Positions 7,493 to 19,476 of a stretch of DNA of 43,795 nt are shown in pieces (the stretch's first letter is position 1; every line of letters begins with the position of its first letter). This stretch comes from an uncultured Gammaproteobacteria bacterium. GTDB taxonomy: Bacteria; Pseudomonadota; Gammaproteobacteria; Berkiellales; Berkiellaceae. The notes beneath the pieces are model-generated. The model was not told where the DNA came from. It was given only the letters and a program-made list of their open reading frames with translations, and searched no databases. Where the stretch lies: contig CADEEZ010000014.1 of NCBI GenBank assembly GCA_902826485.1, positions 1 to 43,795 of the forward strand. The letters are read 5' to 3'. The position numbers were made by a program, and so were the translations under genes.

Positions 7493-8823
7493 TTGCCGGC
7501 TTTGGTCACCGCGTCGACAAGATAGGATGAAACAGCTTGAATGTTATCCACATCAATGCCCTCTACCATAACGCGCACAACAGGTTCTGTGCCAGAGGGC
7601 CTTAAAAGCACTCGTCCGAGATTCAAATTTTTCTCAGCTTGTTTTACAGCCAATTGAATTGCTTCAGAATTGAGCAAAACCGTAGAGGAAAAAGCAAAGG
7701 GCACATTGGTTAAAATTTGAGTATATTTTGTTAAGCCTTGTTTCAGATCATGTAGATTTTTCTGAGCATATATCATCGCGTTTAACACCTGAAGGGCACC
7801 AATAATACCATCGCCGGTTGAGGTTTTATCCATACATAAAATATGGCCCGAATTTTCTCCACCCAGTACCCAATTATTTTTTTGGAGTTTTTCCAATACA
7901 TATCTGTCCCCTACTTTGGCGCGTTCAAACGGCACACCAAGTTCTTTCAGGGCGATTTCTAGGCCATAATTGGTCATTTGCGTGCCCACCACGCCTTCAT
8001 CGGTATAGCCTTGAGCCAGATAATATTTGCTTAAAATATATAAAATATCATCGCCATCTAATATTTCTCCCGCATGATCGACCATCAGCAGGCGATCCCC
8101 ATCGCCATCAAAGGCGATGCCTAAATCTGCTTGATGGGTTTTCACGGCATTCACCAAGGTTTGAGGATGTAACGATCCTGCCCCTTCGTTAATATTTAAG
8201 CCGTTAGGTTCTATGTGTAAACTGATTACCGTCGCACCTAATTCAGCGAATATTTTCGGTGCAATATGATACGTGGCGCCATTCGCACAATCGAGTACAA
8301 TTTTAAAACCAGCTAAGCTTTCATTGGTATTAAATACATTTTTACAAAATTCGATATAACGCGCTGCCGCATCTTGCATTCTAGAGGCTTTCCCTATTTT
8401 TTCAGAAGAGACGGTTATCATAGGCTCTTCTAGATAATGCTCAATGCTTTCTTCTATTTCATCACTGAGCTTGCAGCCTTTTGCATTAAAAAATTTAATG
8501 CCATTATCGTAATAAGGATTATGAGAAGCGCTGATCACCAAACCACTATCCGCTCTTAATGTTTTTGTTAAATAAGCTACACCAGGGGTTGGCATCGGCC
8601 CTAATATCACCGTATCAATGCCTGCAGCAACTAACCCGGCTTCAAGTGCCGATTCAAACATATAGCCAGAAACCCGAGTATCTTTACCAATGAGCACTTT
8701 CTTTTGTTGATTTGAGGCCAAGACTTTGCCAAAAGCCCAGCCTAATTTTAAAACAAATTCAGGGGTAATCGGAAAAGTGCCGACTCGACCACGAATACCA
8801 TCTGTGCCAAAATATTTTTTCAT
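7489..8823 (-). CDS. glmM: Phosphoglucosamine mutase GlmM
   Basis: 444 residues, normal length. GlmM converts glucosamine-6-phosphate to glucosamine-1-phosphate for UDP-GlcNAc, the precursor of peptidoglycan and lipopolysaccharide. The N-terminus KKYFGTDGIRGRVG, the active-site loop ISASHNPYYDNGIKFF (phosphoserine about residue 100), the metal loop FDGDGDRL and the phosphate-binding LRPSGTEPVVRVMVE are all present. The ATG overlaps the folP stop (ATGA at 8820-8823), so the two are translationally coupled. The folP-glmM order at the end of an ftsH operon is the usual gammaproteobacterial arrangement. Confidence 0.97.
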   Translation of the reverse strand: MKKYFGTDGIRGRVGTFPITPEFVLKLGWAFGKVLASNQQKKVLIGKDTRVSGYMFESALEAGLVAAGIDTVILGPMPTPGVAYLTKTLRADSGLVISASHNPYYDNGIKFFNAKGCKLSDEIEESIEHYLEEPMITVSSEKIGKASRMQDAAARYIEFCKNVFNTNESLAGFKIVLDCANGATYHIAPKIFAELGATVISLHIEPNGLNINEGAGSLHPQTLVNAVKTHQADLGIAFDGDGDRLLMVDHAGEILDGDDILYILSKYYLAQGYTDEGVVGTQMTNYGLEIALKELGVPFERAKVGDRYVLEKLQKNNWVLGGENSGHILCMDKTSTGDGIIGALQVLNAMIYAQKNLHDLKQGLTKYTQILTNVPFAFSSTVLLNSEAIQLAVKQAEKNLNLGRVLLRPSGTEPVVRVMVEGIDVDNIQAVSSYLVDAVTKAGN

Positions 8824-9728
8824 GCGTAAACTTCTTCTTGAAGGGTTCGATAAGCCGTAGCAGATACCGCTTGCGCAATAGCCAGAGCATCTTTAGTGGC
8901 GCCCACATCGTGCGTGCGAATAATGGTTGCGCCGGCTAAACACGCAATCACTGCTGCGGCTAACGAACCATAAAGACGATTGTCTGCTTCTTTGTTTAAA
9001 ATAACGCCAATCATATGTTTTCTAGATAATCCGACTAAAATCGGAAAATTCAATTTTTTAAATTCGGCTAAATTTTTTAATAAAATTAAATTATGATCTA
9101 AATTTTTTCCAAAACCAAAACCAGGGTCGATAATAATTTGTTTAGGATGAATCCCTGCTTTTAGACAAACCTCAATGCGTGCTTTTAAAAAATCAAACAC
9201 TTCTTGAAGCACATCCTCATAAAAAGGATTCAGCTGCATATTTTTTGGAGTGCCCTTGGCATGCATTAAACAAACGGGAATACCCGTTTTGGCCACCAGT
9301 TCTACAGCCCCTTCATCTTGCAAAGCAAACACATCATTGATCATACAAGCCCCTGCTTTAATGGCCTCTTGCATCACGCGTGTTTTGCGGGTATCAACCG
9401 AAATAGGCACATCGAGTTCGGCTCTAAGGGTTTCAATCAAGGGGATCACCCGTTCACATTCTTCTTCTGCCGAAACGGCTTCAGCACCCGGCCGAGTAGA
9501 TTCGCCGCCCACATCGATGATATCTGCGCCGCTGTTGATCATTTTATGGGCTTGCGCCAACGCGGCTGTGCGAGTTAAATATTGGCCGCCATCAGAAAAA
9601 GAATTGGGGGTACAATTTAATACCCCCATGGTGATAGGGGTTGTCGACTGAAACAAAGACAATACTTCGGTATATTTTTTATTGAGTTCAGCTCGACCAG
9701 CAGAAAATAAATTAAACGGCAATTTCAT
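8820..9728 (-). CDS. folP: Dihydropteroate synthase FolP
   Basis: 302 residues, slightly longer than typical because of about 30 extra N-terminal residues. It condenses p-aminobenzoate with hydroxymethyldihydropterin diphosphate in folate synthesis and is the sulfonamide target. The signatures GVLNCTPNSFSDGG and DIIDVGGESTRPGAE, the central NDV, DPGFGFGK and the LVGLSRKHMIG substrate loop are all present. It lies 20 bases downstream of ftsH on the same strand and is coupled to glmM. Confidence 0.97.
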   Translation of the reverse strand: MKLPFNLFSAGRAELNKKYTEVLSLFQSTTPITMGVLNCTPNSFSDGGQYLTRTAALAQAHKMINSGADIIDVGGESTRPGAEAVSAEEECERVIPLIETLRAELDVPISVDTRKTRVMQEAIKAGACMINDVFALQDEGAVELVAKTGIPVCLMHAKGTPKNMQLNPFYEDVLQEVFDFLKARIEVCLKAGIHPKQIIIDPGFGFGKNLDHNLILLKNLAEFKKLNFPILVGLSRKHMIGVILNKEADNRLYGSLAAAVIACLAGATIIRTHDVGATKDALAIAQAVSATAYRTLQEEVYA

Positions 9729-9748
9729 TATATTATTATTCTACTGCT

Positions 9749-11689
9749 CTAATGCTCGCTGGCTTCTTCATCACGACCTTTCATGGTTTCGTTGCTGTCG
9801 TTTTTATGTTCTTTTTGTTTTAACCATTTTTCTACACTGGGTCGTTTTGCCGCTTCACGCCATCCTTTAGGTTCTCGAGGCGGTTGGCCATCCATAATGT
9901 CTTTGATTTGATCCACATCAATGGTTTCATATTTTAATAAAGCTTGAGCCATGGCATGCAGCTTATCTAAATTAGTGGTGAGAATCTGTTTCGCAACCGC
10001 ATAATTTTTGTCAATGATATGACGCACTTCTTCATCAATTTGATTAGCAGTGACACCCGAAATTTCTTTACGCTGAGAAACAGAATGCCCTAAAAATACT
10101 TCTTCTTGATCATCGGAATAAGTTAAAGGCCCTAATTTATCGGATAGACCCCATTTCGTCACCATGCTTCTGGCAATACTGGTGGCCCGTTTAATATCGT
10201 TAGATGCCCCAGTTGTGACGCTATCAGAACCAAAAATAAGTTCTTCCGCTAAACGACCACCAAACAAAGAAGCCAATTGGCTTTCGAGTCTTTTCTTGGA
10301 ATAGCTGTATCGGTCTTGATCGGGTAAAAACATCGTGACCCCTAAAGCTTGGCCTCTAGGAATAATAGTGACTTTATAAACTGGATCGTGTTCTTGTACG
10401 CTTAAGCCCACAATCGCATGACCTGCTTCATGATAGGCCGTGAGTTTTTTCTCTTCTTCGGTCATGATCATCGAATGACGTTCAGCACCCATCATGATTT
10501 TATCTTTGGCTTGTTCCATTTCATCCATGTCAACCAATTTTTTATTATGGCGAGCCGCAAACAACGCCGCTTCGTTTACTAAATTAGCTAAGTCTGCACC
10601 CGAAAAACCTGGCGTGCCTCTGGCAATAATCATGGGATCCACATCTTCGGCGATAGGGACTTTGCGCATGTGGACTTTCAGAATTTCTTCACGACCACGA
10701 ACATCGGGTAAGCTAACCACTACTTGCCTATCAAATCGACCTGGGCGAAGTAAGGCTTTGTCTAATACATCGGGACGGTTAGTTGCTGCAATGACGATAA
10801 CGCCTTCGCTGCCTTCAAAGCCATCCATTTCGACTAATAATTGGTTAAGGGTTTGTTCTCGTTCATCATGACCACCGCCTAAGCCAGCCCCACGATGGCG
10901 ACCCACTGCGTCGATTTCATCGATAAAAATAATACAGGGAGCGTGTTTTTTGGCTTGCTCAAACATATCTCGAACACGAGACGCACCCACCCCAACAAAC
11001 ATTTCAACAAAATCCGAACCAGCAATACTGAAAAACGGCACTTTAGCTTCACCTGCAATGGCTTTAGCCAATAACGTTTTACCGGTACCAGGTTGACCGA
11101 CCATTAAGACCCCTCTTGGGATACGGCCGCCCAGTTTTTGGAATTTTTCCGGATCTTTTAAGAATTCAACCAGCTCAGCCACTTCTTCTTTGGCTTCTTC
11201 TACCCCTGCCACATCTGCAAAGGTGATTTTAATTTGATCTTCACCCAACATTCTGGCACGACTCTTACCAAAACTTAAGGCACCGCGACCGCCCCCACCG
11301 CCTTGCATTTGACGCATAAAATAAAGCCATACGCCAATAAAGAGCAGGATAGGAAACCAGCTTATAAATATACTCATGAGCAAACCTTGTTGCTCAAGGG
11401 GCTTGCCCCACATTTTGACTTTGCGTTGGTCTAGTTCGGCGATAAGGTCTGGATCACCTGTACCTGGCGTTTGCGTCATAAATTGCTTGTTACCGCGCAG
11501 GGTGCCGCGTATTTGCCATTTATTATCAATGGTGACAGATTCGACTTCATTTGCTCTGAGTTGTTGTAAAAATTCAGAGTAAGCCATTTTATCTGAGCCA
11601 GCGCTTTTAGGGCCAAAGTTATTAAATACTGACATCAATACCAGGGCAATAACCAGCCATAAAATAAGATTTTTAACCATATCGTTCAA
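9749..11689 (-). CDS. ftsH: ATP-dependent zinc metalloprotease FtsH
   Basis: 646 residues. FtsH is a membrane-anchored AAA+ protease that degrades misfolded membrane proteins and regulators such as sigma-32 and LpxC. There are transmembrane helices at about residues 6-23 and 103-125, Walker A GQPGTGKT at 198-205, Walker [10 protein letters not shown], the SRH region ([20 protein letters not shown]) and the zinc site HEAGH at 420-424. The C-terminus is charged. The gene is in a run with rlmE upstream and folP downstream, as in E. coli. A CTTGAAA sequence in the upstream gap resembles a heat-shock -35 element but has no matching -10. Confidence 0.98.
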   Translation of the reverse strand: MNDMVKNLILWLVIALVLMSVFNNFGPKSAGSDKMAYSEFLQQLRANEVESVTIDNKWQIRGTLRGNKQFMTQTPGTGDPDLIAELDQRKVKMWGKPLEQQGLLMSIFISWFPILLFIGVWLYFMRQMQGGGGGRGALSFGKSRARMLGEDQIKITFADVAGVEEAKEEVAELVEFLKDPEKFQKLGGRIPRGVLMVGQPGTGKTLLAKAIAGEAKVPFFSIAGSDFVEMFVGVGASRVRDMFEQAKKHAPCIIFIDEIDAVGRHRGAGLGGGHDEREQTLNQLLVEMDGFEGSEGVIVIAATNRPDVLDKALLRPGRFDRQVVVSLPDVRGREEILKVHMRKVPIAEDVDPMIIARGTPGFSGADLANLVNEAALFAARHNKKLVDMDEMEQAKDKIMMGAERHSMIMTEEEKKLTAYHEAGHAIVGLSVQEHDPVYKVTIIPRGQALGVTMFLPDQDRYSYSKKRLESQLASLFGGRLAEELIFGSDSVTTGASNDIKRATSIARSMVTKWGLSDKLGPLTYSDDQEEVFLGHSVSQRKEISGVTANQIDEEVRHIIDKNYAVAKQILTTNLDKLHAMAQALLKYETIDVDQIKDIMDGQPPREPKGWREAAKRPSVEKWLKQKEHKNDSNETMKGRDEEASEH

Positions 11690-11731
11690 AAGAATAACCC
11701 CGCGAAAGTATAATGCCCTATTTTCAAGTTA

Positions 11732-12358
11732 CTACAGTTTAAAGCCTCTTGCCAGAAAATACATTTCTCGTGAATCTGCACGAGAGGCTTTAGGCTTAAT
11801 AATGGTGACTTTTTCAAAAAGCTGTTTTAACTGACGATGATACTCATCGAACCCCGAGCCTTGAAAAACTTTTACTAGCTGACTACCATTTTTAGCGAGC
11901 ACTTGAGTTGAAAATTCCAGTGCTAATTCGGCTAAATAATAAGAAGTCGGTATATCTACTGATTTTAAACCACTGAAATTGGGCGCCATATCAGAAAGCA
12001 CCCAGTCTAGCTTTCGGCCATTAATCAAAGTATTTAACTTCTCTAAGGTCTCAGGCTCAGTAAAATCACCCTGTAATACTGTCACTCGCTCTGATATGGG
12101 GGCAATAGCGAGTTTATCAAGGGCAATAATAAAGCCTTTTGGATCGGTAATAATTTTTGCCATGACCTGGCTCCAGCCACCCGGGGCCGCGCCTAAATCC
12201 ACCACGGCCATGTCGGGTTTGAATAACCGTTCTTTTTGATGAATTTCTAATAATTTTAGGCTTGAGCGAGAGCGATAGCCGGCTTTTTGGGCTGCTTGCA
12301 CATAAGGATCTTTCACATGGCGGTCGAGCCAGCGCTGGCCTTTTACGATGCCAGGCAT
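11732..12358 (-). CDS. rlmE: 23S rRNA (uridine-2552-2'-O)-methyltransferase RlmE
   Basis: 208 residues, matching the RrmJ/FtsJ family. It methylates the 2'-OH of U2552 in the 23S rRNA A-loop, a late step of 50S assembly induced by heat shock in E. coli. The SAM-binding VVDLGAAPGGWSQ and the catalytic Lys-Asp-Lys-Glu set (Lys in YRSRSSLKL, Asp in SDMAPNFSG, Lys in LVKVFQGSG, Glu near the C-terminus) are visible. It lies between greA and ftsH; the small gene yhbY, often nearby in gammaproteobacteria, is absent. Confidence 0.96.
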   Translation of the reverse strand: MPGIVKGQRWLDRHVKDPYVQAAQKAGYRSRSSLKLLEIHQKERLFKPDMAVVDLGAAPGGWSQVMAKIITDPKGFIIALDKLAIAPISERVTVLQGDFTEPETLEKLNTLINGRKLDWVLSDMAPNFSGLKSVDIPTSYYLAELALEFSTQVLAKNGSQLVKVFQGSGFDEYHRQLKQLFEKVTIIKPKASRADSREMYFLARGFKL

Positions 12359-12376
12359 GCTAAACCAATCTGTCGA

Positions 12377-12862
12377 TTATTCATAACGAACTTCAGTAAT
12401 CTCATATTCTACTTCTCCACCTGGGGTACGTACTTCAACCACCGTGCCAACTTCTTTGCCAATCAACGCTCTGGCAATAGGAGAGTTAACTGAGATTAAC
12501 CCGAGTTTTAAATCGGCTTCGTCTACCCCAACGATTTGATAAGTCACTTCTTCATCGGTGTTTAAATTAATTAACAATACGGTAGCGCCAAAGATCACTT
12601 TTTTGGGACCGGTTGTTCCTGCAAATTTTGTGACATCAATAATTTCACATAAACTTAATTTAGATTCGACTTCGGCAATTCGACCTTCCATAAAGCCTTG
12701 CTGCTCTTTTGCCGCATGGTATTCTGCGTTTTCTTTCAAATCACCATGTGCTCGAGCTTCAGATATCGCAGCAATTATCCTGGGTCTATCAACTGACTTA
12801 AGTCTGTTGAGCTCTTCTCTTAATTTTTCTGCACCTTTGACGGTCATGGGTACTTTTTTCAT
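12377..12862 (-). CDS. greA: Transcription elongation factor GreA
   Basis: 161 residues. GreA enters the RNA polymerase secondary channel and stimulates cleavage of backtracked transcripts. The N-terminal coiled coil carries the acidic tip in [20 protein letters not shown], and the C-terminal FKBP-like domain includes [18 protein letters not shown]. Its ATG overlaps the carB stop (TAATG), so it is probably co-translated with carB. Confidence 0.97.
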   Translation of the reverse strand: MKKVPMTVKGAEKLREELNRLKSVDRPRIIAAISEARAHGDLKENAEYHAAKEQQGFMEGRIAEVESKLSLCEIIDVTKFAGTTGPKKVIFGATVLLINLNTDEEVTYQIVGVDEADLKLGLISVNSPIARALIGKEVGTVVEVRTPGGEVEYEITEVRYE

Positions 12863-15800
12863 TATTGATAAACAACCTTCTTGTGTAGTTCTTGCAGACT
12901 TGTCACAGCGAGTTCATTTACCTCTGAGAGGGCAAAAACCGTTGCTTTTGCACCCGACAAGGTCGTGACATAATTGATTTTTCGTTCAACCGCACTTCGC
13001 CGTATAGAGTAAGAGTCTGCTATCGCCTGCTTACCCTCAGTGGTATTGATAACAAACGCTATTTTATCACTCTTGATGAGATCAACAATATGGGGCCGAC
13101 CCTGGGTCACTTTTTGAACAATCGTACACGGGATATGGGCTGCAGCCAACACCGCATGGGTACCTTTTGTCGCGAAAAGTTCGTAACCCAACTCAAAAAG
13201 ATGTCTGGCAATGGGGACAATCATTATCTTATCGCTATCTTTTACACTAATGAGTACCCGACCAAATTCAGGTATACGATTTTGGGTAGCCAAATCACTT
13301 TTAGCAAATGCCTCACCAAAACCTGCGCCCACACCCATCACTTCCCCAGTTGAACGCATTTCAGGCCCAGGTAAGGGATCGGCTCCCGGAAATTTAGCAT
13401 AAGGGAACACGCTTTTTTTCACCGAATAAAATCCAGGCACCCGTTCTTGCAACATATTTTGTTCTTTAAGGGTAATACCGACCATACATAAAGCCGCAAT
13501 TTTAGGTAAACAAATGCCTAATGTTTTAGAAACAAAGGGCGCTGTGCGAGCGGCACGCGGATTGACTTCCAGTAAATAAATTTGACTGTCTTGATAGGCA
13601 AATTGCGCATTCATAAGACCCTTTACGTTTAGTTTTAGGGCTAATTTAACCATTTGTTGTTTTAATTCTTGCTGCACAGACAAAGGCAAACTAAAAGGCG
13701 GCAACGAGCAAGTTGAATCTCCCGAATGCACACCTGCTTCTTCAATATGTTCCATCACCGCACCAATCAACACCGATTCGCCGTCACATACGGCATCGAT
13801 ATCAACTTCAATGGCTTGGTTTAAATATCTGTCTAGCAATAAAGGCGCTTGTGCTAATTCTTCTCCCAAGGCACTGATAGCATAATTCACATAATGAATT
13901 AATTCTTGGTCGTTGTGCACAATTTCCATCGCTCTGCCACCTAAAACATATGAGGGCCGCACAATAATCGGATAGCCAATTTTTTGAGCGCCCTTTAAGG
14001 CTTCTGCTGTACTCCGTGCAATTTCATTTTCGGGTTGCACTAAGCCTAATTCGGTGACTAAGGCTTTAAATTGCTCTCTGTCTTCAGCGGCATCAATCGA
14101 TTGCACCGAAGTGCCTAAAATAGGAATGTGTAAAGCATCTAGTTTTTTTGCTAATTTTAGCGGCGTTTGGCCACCAAATTGAACCACCACGCCTTCTGCA
14201 TTTTCGATATGTTGAATTTCTAAAATGTCTTCTAAGGTTAAGGGCTCAAAATATAATCTGTCTGAAATATCATAATCGGTAGAAACCGTTTCGGGGTTAC
14301 AATTCACCATAATGGTTTCAAAACCGGCCTCTCTAAAAGCAAGGGCAGCATGCACACAACAATAATCAAATTCAATACCCTGCCCAATGCGATTAGGCCC
14401 ACCGCCCAGCACCATAATCTTGCGCCGTGTACTTGGGCGAGATTCGCAATAGGTTTCATAAGTAGAATATAAATAACTGGTGGTGGTGGGAAATTCGCCA
14501 CTGCAACTGTCCACCCGTTTAAAAACGGGCCGAATGCCCCATTCATGACGTTTTTCACGCATCACCGATTCGGTGGTATTAAACAAATACGCCAATCGAT
14601 TATCACTAAAGCCTTTTTGCTTATACTGTTTTAATTCTGCTGAAGTTAACGCATTCAAATCTTGCTGCGCGAGGGTAAGTTCTATGCTCACCAATTCTTG
14701 AATTTGCACTAAAAACCATTTGTCGATTTTGGTTTTATCAAATACTTCTTGTAACCCCATGCCCAATCTAAAGGCATCGGCCACATACCAAATTCTTTCT
14801 GCACTGGCATTTTGTAAATACTGGCAAACGGTTTCTTTTAATAATTCGGGAGGTAAATTAAAATCTAATTGAGAGGTTAAGCCATAAACCCCAATTTCTA
14901 AACTTCTGAGCGCTTTTTGAAAAGATTCTTGGAAAGTCCGGCCAATGGCCATCACTTCACCCACCGATTTCATTTGCGTGGTTAACGTTTTATTTGCGCC
15001 GGGGAATTTTTCAAAATTAAAACGGGGCATTTTCGTGACCACATAATCGATGGTCGGTTCAAACGAAGCCGGGATTTTTCCGCCCGTAATTTCATTGGCC
15101 AATTCATCGAGGGTATATCCCACGGCTAATTTTGCCGCAATTTTAGCAATAGGGAAGCCAGTGGCTTTAGAGGCCAATGCCGAAGAACGCGACACCCTGG
15201 GGTTCATTTCAATGACCATCACTTGGCCATTGTCTGGGTTCACCGCAAATTGTACGTTTGATCCCCCTGTTTCTACGCCAATTTCACGCAACACCGCAAT
15301 CGATGCGTGACGCATATATTGGTATTCTTTGTCGGTGAGAGTTTGCGCGGGGGCGACTGTAATAGAATCGCCCGTATGAATCCCCATGGGGTCAAGATTT
15401 TCGATAGAACAAACGATAATGCAATTATCATTTTTATCTCGCACCACTTCCATTTCATATTCTTTCCAACCCAAAACCGATTGTTCGATTAATAATTCAT
15501 GGGTAGGAGATGCATCAAAACCCATTTTACAAATTTCAATAAATTCTTCATAATTGTACGCAATACCGCCACCGGTGCCGCCTAAGGTATACGAAGGCCG
15601 AATAATAGTAGGGAAAAGAACTTGTTTTTGAAACTCAATGGCTTCTTCGAGTGTTTTGGCTAAAAAAGAAGCGGGCATGGCTAAGCCAATTTTTTTCATG
15701 GCTTGGCTAAATTTTTCTCTGTCTTCGGCTTTGTCTATGGCGGCTTTATTGGCGCCAATGAGTTCTACGTTATATTTTTTCAGCACCCCGTGATGGGCTA

Positions 15801-16104
15801 AATCTAGTGCACAATTAAGTGCCGTTTGCCCCCCCATGGTGGGCAACAAAGCATCTGGACGCTCTTTTTCGATAATTTTTGCGACCACTTCCCATCGAAT
15901 GGGTTCGATGTAAGTGCTGTCTGCCAAATGTGGATCCGTCATGATCGTCGCCGGATTCGAATTCACCAAAATAATACGATAGCCTTCTTCTTTTAAGGCC
16001 TTCACCGCTTGTGCGCCTGAATAATCAAACTCTCCGCCCTGCCCAATCACAATCGGGCCTGCGCCAATAATTAAAATGCTTTGAATATCATTACGTTTTG
16101 GCAT
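12862..16104 (-). CDS. carB: Carbamoyl-phosphate synthase large chain CarB
   Basis: 1080 residues, full length. It makes carbamoyl phosphate from bicarbonate, ammonia (delivered by CarA) and two ATP for pyrimidine and arginine synthesis. The two homologous ATP-grasp halves are clear: [20 protein letters not shown] near the N-terminus and [18 protein letters not shown] at about residue 565. So are the glycine-rich [16 protein letters not shown] and [14 protein letters not shown] loops and a C-terminal MGS-like regulatory domain. It overlaps carA by 14 bases and greA by 1. Confidence 0.98.
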   Translation of the reverse strand: MPKRNDIQSILIIGAGPIVIGQGGEFDYSGAQAVKALKEEGYRIILVNSNPATIMTDPHLADSTYIEPIRWEVVAKIIEKERPDALLPTMGGQTALNCALDLAHHGVLKKYNVELIGANKAAIDKAEDREKFSQAMKKIGLAMPASFLAKTLEEAIEFQKQVLFPTIIRPSYTLGGTGGGIAYNYEEFIEICKMGFDASPTHELLIEQSVLGWKEYEMEVVRDKNDNCIIVCSIENLDPMGIHTGDSITVAPAQTLTDKEYQYMRHASIAVLREIGVETGGSNVQFAVNPDNGQVMVIEMNPRVSRSSALASKATGFPIAKIAAKLAVGYTLDELANEITGGKIPASFEPTIDYVVTKMPRFNFEKFPGANKTLTTQMKSVGEVMAIGRTFQESFQKALRSLEIGVYGLTSQLDFNLPPELLKETVCQYLQNASAERIWYVADAFRLGMGLQEVFDKTKIDKWFLVQIQELVSIELTLAQQDLNALTSAELKQYKQKGFSDNRLAYLFNTTESVMREKRHEWGIRPVFKRVDSCSGEFPTTTSYLYSTYETYCESRPSTRRKIMVLGGGPNRIGQGIEFDYCCVHAALAFREAGFETIMVNCNPETVSTDYDISDRLYFEPLTLEDILEIQHIENAEGVVVQFGGQTPLKLAKKLDALHIPILGTSVQSIDAAEDREQFKALVTELGLVQPENEIARSTAEALKGAQKIGYPIIVRPSYVLGGRAMEIVHNDQELIHYVNYAISALGEELAQAPLLLDRYLNQAIEVDIDAVCDGESVLIGAVMEHIEEAGVHSGDSTCSLPPFSLPLSVQQELKQQMVKLALKLNVKGLMNAQFAYQDSQIYLLEVNPRAARTAPFVSKTLGICLPKIAALCMVGITLKEQNMLQERVPGFYSVKKSVFPYAKFPGADPLPGPEMRSTGEVMGVGAGFGEAFAKSDLATQNRIPEFGRVLISVKDSDKIMIVPIARHLFELGYELFATKGTHAVLAAAHIPCTIVQKVTQGRPHIVDLIKSDKIAFVINTTEGKQAIADSYSIRRSAVERKINYVTTLSGAKATVFALSEVNELAVTSLQELHKKVVYQ

Positions 16105-17245
16105 AGATTAATCTTAATTTTTGTTGTTGATAAGATTGGGCGAGATGAATAAATTCATCAAATAAGACACTCATTTCTTGCGGCCCTGGGCTGGCTTCTG
16201 GGTGTCCTTGAAAACCTAAAGCAGGTAATACGCTATGTTTAATGCCCTGCAAACTGCCATCAAATAAAGAATGATGCGTGGGCAGAACCTCTTTGGGTAA
16301 GCTCAATTCGTCTAGTGCAAAACCATGATTTTGACTGGTGATAAATACTTTATGGGTTTGTCTACAAAATACCGGGTGATTTGAGCCGTGGTGGCCTAAC
16401 TTCATTTTTAGGGTTTTTGCGCCTAAACTTAGGCCTAAAATTTGATGGCCCAAACAAATTCCTAAAATCGGTATTTTTTCTGCTAATAATTTTTGGGTAT
16501 TTTCAATGGCGTAGTGGCAAGCCTTGGGATCGCCTGGGCCATTGGATAATAATACGCCATCGGGCTGTGCTTCGATGATTTTTTCTACACAGAAATCTGC
16601 CGGCACCACCGTAACAGTACAATTTCTTTGTGCTAATAATCGTAAAATATTTTGTTTTACGCCAAAATCGTAAACATAAATATTCAACGCCTTGTCTGAT
16701 GAGGCGCTAAAATAATCATATTTTTTACGGGTCGTGACTTTAATTGCCAAATCAAGGTTATCTAAACCCGGCGATGTTTTGGCTAAGTGTATGGCTTGCT
16801 GAATAAGGGCTTCAGTAATAACCGGTGCAACCAGTAAACACCCTTGTTGTGCGCCTTTATCTCGAATAACGCGCGTGAGCTCGCGCGTATCAATGCCCGC
16901 GATGCCAGGCACTTGATTGTTTTTTAAAAAAAAATCTAAGGTGTGTTTTGATTGCCAATTGCTTGTCGCTAAACTTAAATCCCGAACGATTAAGGCTTTA
17001 ACATAAATCGATGCCGATTCATTGTCTTTATCATTAATGCCTGTGTTACCAATGTGAGGATAAGTGAGGCACACCATTTGTTCGGTATAAGAAGGATCGG
17101 TTAAAATTTCTTGGTAACCCGTCATGGCGGTATTAAAAACAACTTCAGCAGTTTGAAAAAGAGATTGATCGGAATGAAAATAGCCAATAGAAGTACCGTG
17201 GAACCGATGACCATCGGCTAACACCAAAACGGCAGGATAATTCAT
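16091..17245 (-). CDS. carA: Carbamoyl-phosphate synthase small chain CarA
   Basis: 384 residues from ATG 17245, which has GGAGGG with a 4-base spacer; an in-frame start at 17269 lacks such a site. CarA is the glutamine amidotransferase subunit that feeds ammonia to CarB. The N-terminal domain includes [17 protein letters not shown]. The class I amidotransferase domain shows [18 protein letters not shown] (nucleophile Cys) and [12 protein letters not shown] (catalytic His/Glu). It lies downstream of dapB with a 47-base gap. Confidence 0.97.
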   Translation of the reverse strand: MNYPAVLVLADGHRFHGTSIGYFHSDQSLFQTAEVVFNTAMTGYQEILTDPSYTEQMVCLTYPHIGNTGINDKDNESASIYVKALIVRDLSLATSNWQSKHTLDFFLKNNQVPGIAGIDTRELTRVIRDKGAQQGCLLVAPVITEALIQQAIHLAKTSPGLDNLDLAIKVTTRKKYDYFSASSDKALNIYVYDFGVKQNILRLLAQRNCTVTVVPADFCVEKIIEAQPDGVLLSNGPGDPKACHYAIENTQKLLAEKIPILGICLGHQILGLSLGAKTLKMKLGHHGSNHPVFCRQTHKVFITSQNHGFALDELSLPKEVLPTHHSLFDGSLQGIKHSVLPALGFQGHPEASPGPQEMSVLFDEFIHLAQSYQQQKLRLIYAKT

Positions 17246-17292
17246 GTGACCCTCCAATTTGAGACACAAATTGGCTGGAGTCTATCGTAGTT

Positions 17293-18057
17293 CTATTTTT
17301 CGTTCAAGAGCAACACATCGTCCATTGTGTAATAGCCTGGTTTGTTAAGCTGATTAACCCAAGTAGCAGCTCTTAATGCACCCAATGCAAAAATAGATCG
17401 GTCGAATGCTTTGTGCGTAAGCTGGATTTGTTCACCGTTTAAAGTAAATAACAAAGTATGCTCACCGACTGTTTCACCAATTCTTAATGAAGTAATACTA
17501 GGATGCGCATCGGTTGCTTCAAATACGGTCTCGGCTAATTGTTTAGCGGCTCCTGATGGTGCATCTTTTTTATGCACATGATGTGTTTCAATAATTTGAA
17601 TATCAGTATGGTCTGGTGTTTTTGAGCCCAACCATTTTGCTACCGCATTGGTTAAATTTAATCCTATGCTGGTGTTCGGCGCAAAAACAATGGGTAAAGT
17701 TTTGGCCGCTTGTTTAATTTGATTTAATTGTTCAGCATTAAACCCTGTGGCACAAATAATTAATTTTTTTTGAGCTGCTTTGGCTAAAGCTAACGTCTGT
17801 AAGGTGGATTCAGCTGAGGCACAATCGATGATCACATCGGTTTGATCTAAGTGTGCTTGAAGATTTTCTGAAAACAATAATTTTGTTCTAAGGGCAGAAA
17901 GCAAAGCAACGGGTTTGTCTCGGCAAGCAGATTGAGAAGACACAATGGCGCCCACTAAATTAAATTGCGCCGCAAATTCAGGCTGAGATAACGCTTTTAA
18001 TACACACAGCCCCAAACGCCCTGCCGCACCGATAACGCAAATGTTAATTTTTTCCAT
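17293..18057 (-). CDS. dapB: 4-hydroxy-tetrahydrodipicolinate reductase DapB
   Basis: 254 residues from ATG 18057. The frame stays open 50 codons further upstream, but only through intergenic repeats, and DapB proteins start directly with the nucleotide-binding strand seen here (INICVIGAAGRLG). DapB reduces the dihydrodipicolinate intermediate with NAD(P)H in diaminopimelate/lysine synthesis. The substrate motif ETHHVHKKDAPSGAAKQLAE and the catalytic His/Lys are intact. The dapB-carA-carB order is conserved in gammaproteobacteria. Confidence 0.96.
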   Translation of the reverse strand: MEKINICVIGAAGRLGLCVLKALSQPEFAAQFNLVGAIVSSQSACRDKPVALLSALRTKLLFSENLQAHLDQTDVIIDCASAESTLQTLALAKAAQKKLIICATGFNAEQLNQIKQAAKTLPIVFAPNTSIGLNLTNAVAKWLGSKTPDHTDIQIIETHHVHKKDAPSGAAKQLAETVFEATDAHPSITSLRIGETVGEHTLLFTLNGEQIQLTHKAFDRSIFALGALRAATWVNQLNKPGYYTMDDVLLLNEK

Positions 18058-18090
18058 GTCCAAACATTCCCATTCAAATAGGGGTGAATT

Positions 18091-18264
18091 CCCCCACCCC
18101 ATCCCTCCCCCGCAAGCGAGGGAGGGGGTTAGAAAAAAAACCAAAAAATTGCTCTGCTCTAGATCCCCTCCCTCGCTTGCGGGGGAGGGGGTTAGAAAAA
18201 AAACCAAAAAATCGCTCTGCTCTAGATCCCCTCCCTCGCTTGCGGGGGAGGGTTAGGGTGGGGG
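18091..18264. repeat. REPIN/MITE-like inverted repeat with internal 63-bp tandem duplication
   Basis: The outer ends are inverted (CCCCCACCCC at 18091, GGGTGGGGG ending at 18264), each next to a hairpin core of the form CCCTCCCTCGCTTGCGGGGG. The inner part contains a 63-bp unit, TTAGAAAAAAAACC through GCTCTGCTCTAGATC plus the G/C core, repeated in tandem (starts 18129 and 18192). It fills most of the dnaJ-dapB gap and may terminate or attenuate transcription between them. Confidence 0.8.
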
Positions 18265-18293
18265 TTCTTTTTAAAAAATCGCCACCGAATGAG

Positions 18294-19445
<1,152 letters not shown>

Positions 19446-19476
19446 CTATTTACGCCACCTAATCTATTTTTTATTA

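Noticed and set aside
11690..11731. CTTGAAA upstream of ftsH, possible sigma-32 -35
   Set aside because: No CCCCATNT-like -10 follows at 11-16 bases.
12862..16104. Several antisense open frames of 60-90 codons opposite carB, dnaK, dnaJ and ftsH
   Set aside because: They are shadows of strongly conserved genes, without ribosome sites or recognisable products.
17293..18207. Longer dapB frame with 50 extra N-terminal codons
   Set aside because: The extension is encoded by the repeat element and has no DapB homology; the family N-terminus begins at 18057.
18129..18264. Repeats that could suggest a CRISPR array
   Set aside because: Only two tandem units of 63 bases with no unique spacers; the structure is an inverted, REP-like element and no cas genes are present.
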